Assembly: GCA_002049455.2 (NCBI GenBank)
Contig: KV918773.1
Location: 186,001-250,000, forward strand
Reading direction: 5' to 3'
From: Porphyra umbilicalis
Taxonomy: Eukaryota > Rhodophyta > Bangiophyceae > Bangiales > Bangiaceae
DNA: 64,000 nucleotides
Shown here: positions 63,340 to 64,000 of the stretch, piece by piece
Layout: each line of letters opens with the position of its first letter
How positions within the stretch are numbered: position 1 is the stretch's first letter
Program-made: the position numbers and the translations under genes
The notes under the pieces: model-generated
Databases searched by the model: none
The model's input: only the letters and a program-made list of their open reading frames with translations
What the model was told of the DNA's origin: nothing

Positions 63340-64000
63340 CCCCATCGACCTCCTCTGCGCCACCGTCTTGGCCACCACCTTCGGCGCCATCCTCGGGGTG
63401 TCCCCCCCCCCCCCCCCCCCCAAGTCGCGGCGGCGACCGCCGCCCCCCCTCTTCCCATCGCCGCCGCCCTCGCGGCCGACGGGGTTTGGGGCCACACCCC
63501 CGGCGGCGTCACGACGCTCTTCAACCTCACCGACGCGCACGTGGATGGGGGCGGACGCGGCGACGGCGGCGAGTCGCGCGCGGCACTGCGCGCCGCCGAC
63601 GGCTTGCTGGTGCCGGCGCTCGCGCTCGACGCGGTGGTGGTGAGCGGTGACCTTTTGGCGGGGGGTGGGGGGCGAAATGGGGGGGGGGGACGACTTCGAG
63701 GCCGACTGGGGAGCCTACGCGTCGTTGGTGGCGCTTGCGGGGGGAGTGCATCCGGGAAGGGGGGTGGGGGGAGAAGAAGGCGCCACCCCGGTCGCGTGGG
63801 TCAACACGCGCGGCAACCACGTCGCGTATGGGATGGGGGGGGACAGCAGGCAGGGGGGGGGGGGAGGGGCGGGTACTACCGCGGCTATGGCGTCGGCGGG
63901 GGGGACCTGGGCGGCCGCCTGTCGGTCACCACGGTCGGCGGCGGCGCGGCGGCGGCGCCGCCGCCGTCGCGTCGACCGCCCCGTCTGGCGGTGGGGCGGC
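63340..64000 (+). CDS. Calcineurin-like metallophosphoesterase, TMEM62-like, 5' part
   Basis: The gene runs off the right edge. A hydrophobic stretch (LLCATVLATTFGAILGV, 63352-63402) may be an N-terminal membrane anchor or signal. After C and G homopolymers that change frame comes TTLFNLTDAHV (D-x-H metal motif, about 63513-63545). Then follow LDAVVVSGDLLAG (GD motif, about 63630-63660), DDFEADWGAYASLV (63690-63730), AWVNTRGNHVAYGM (63800-63835) and YYRGYGV. This order, with W-x-x-Y before W-x-x-x-GNH, fits TMEM62-type phosphoesterases. The residue after GNH is Val where Asp is usual. A frame change falls in the G run near 63680. The start and any introns are undetermined. It appears to be the only host gene recognisable in the window. 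Confidence 0.6.

Overview
The window is nuclear DNA from a GC-rich eukaryote, built almost entirely of nested transposable elements. Spliceosomal GT/AG signals, Ty1/copia and Ty3/gypsy chromodomain retroelements, a KDZ-type DNA transposon and CCG-rich host coding DNA rule out a bacterium. My best guess is an alga, possibly a bangiophyte red alga of the Porphyra/Pyropia kind. That placement is inference, because no ribosomal RNA or organelle gene is present.

Left half (about 1.97-32.29 kb). A decayed giant DNA transposon is bounded by related inverted ends (1967-2047 and 32207-32287). From left to right it holds a 185-bp tandem array, exon 1 of a KDZ transposase, an intron, exon 2 fused to a Ulp1/C48 protease, a PIF1-type helicase, and an unrecognised convergent gene (ORF-X). 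The intron holds a copia element (5256-19978, duplication TTTAT). That copia element holds a chromodomain gypsy element (8464-18598, duplication GAGAC). The helicase is split by a 581-bp inverted-repeat element (27666-28246, 10-bp duplication). Without the insertions the giant element would be about 15 kb.

Middle (32.3-51.0 kb). This part holds a copia-X RNase H end with a long LTR (33137-34307), a truncated gypsy gag, and a second copia element on the minus strand (36225-44737, duplication GGAAA). That copia element is split by an internally deleted LTR element that keeps only an antisense gene (38841-42390). Next comes a deleted second copy of the KDZ element (about 45165-48720), which carries a 768-bp solo LTR (45988-46755, duplication AAGGC).

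Right (51.0-64.0 kb). A second, older chromodomain gypsy element on the minus strand (51015-61305, duplication GAAAG) is followed by about 1 kb of unassigned DNA. Then comes CCG-rich DNA with the 5' part of what looks like the only host gene in the window, a TMEM62-like metallophosphoesterase that runs off the right edge.

Two architectures stand out. One is the KDZ + Ulp1 + PIF1 + ORF-X transposon. The other is a set of three LTR families (two chromodomain gypsy elements and the deletion derivative) that each carry a long gene antisense to pol, next to the 3' LTR, together with a DIRS/Dam-like domain at the pol C-terminus.
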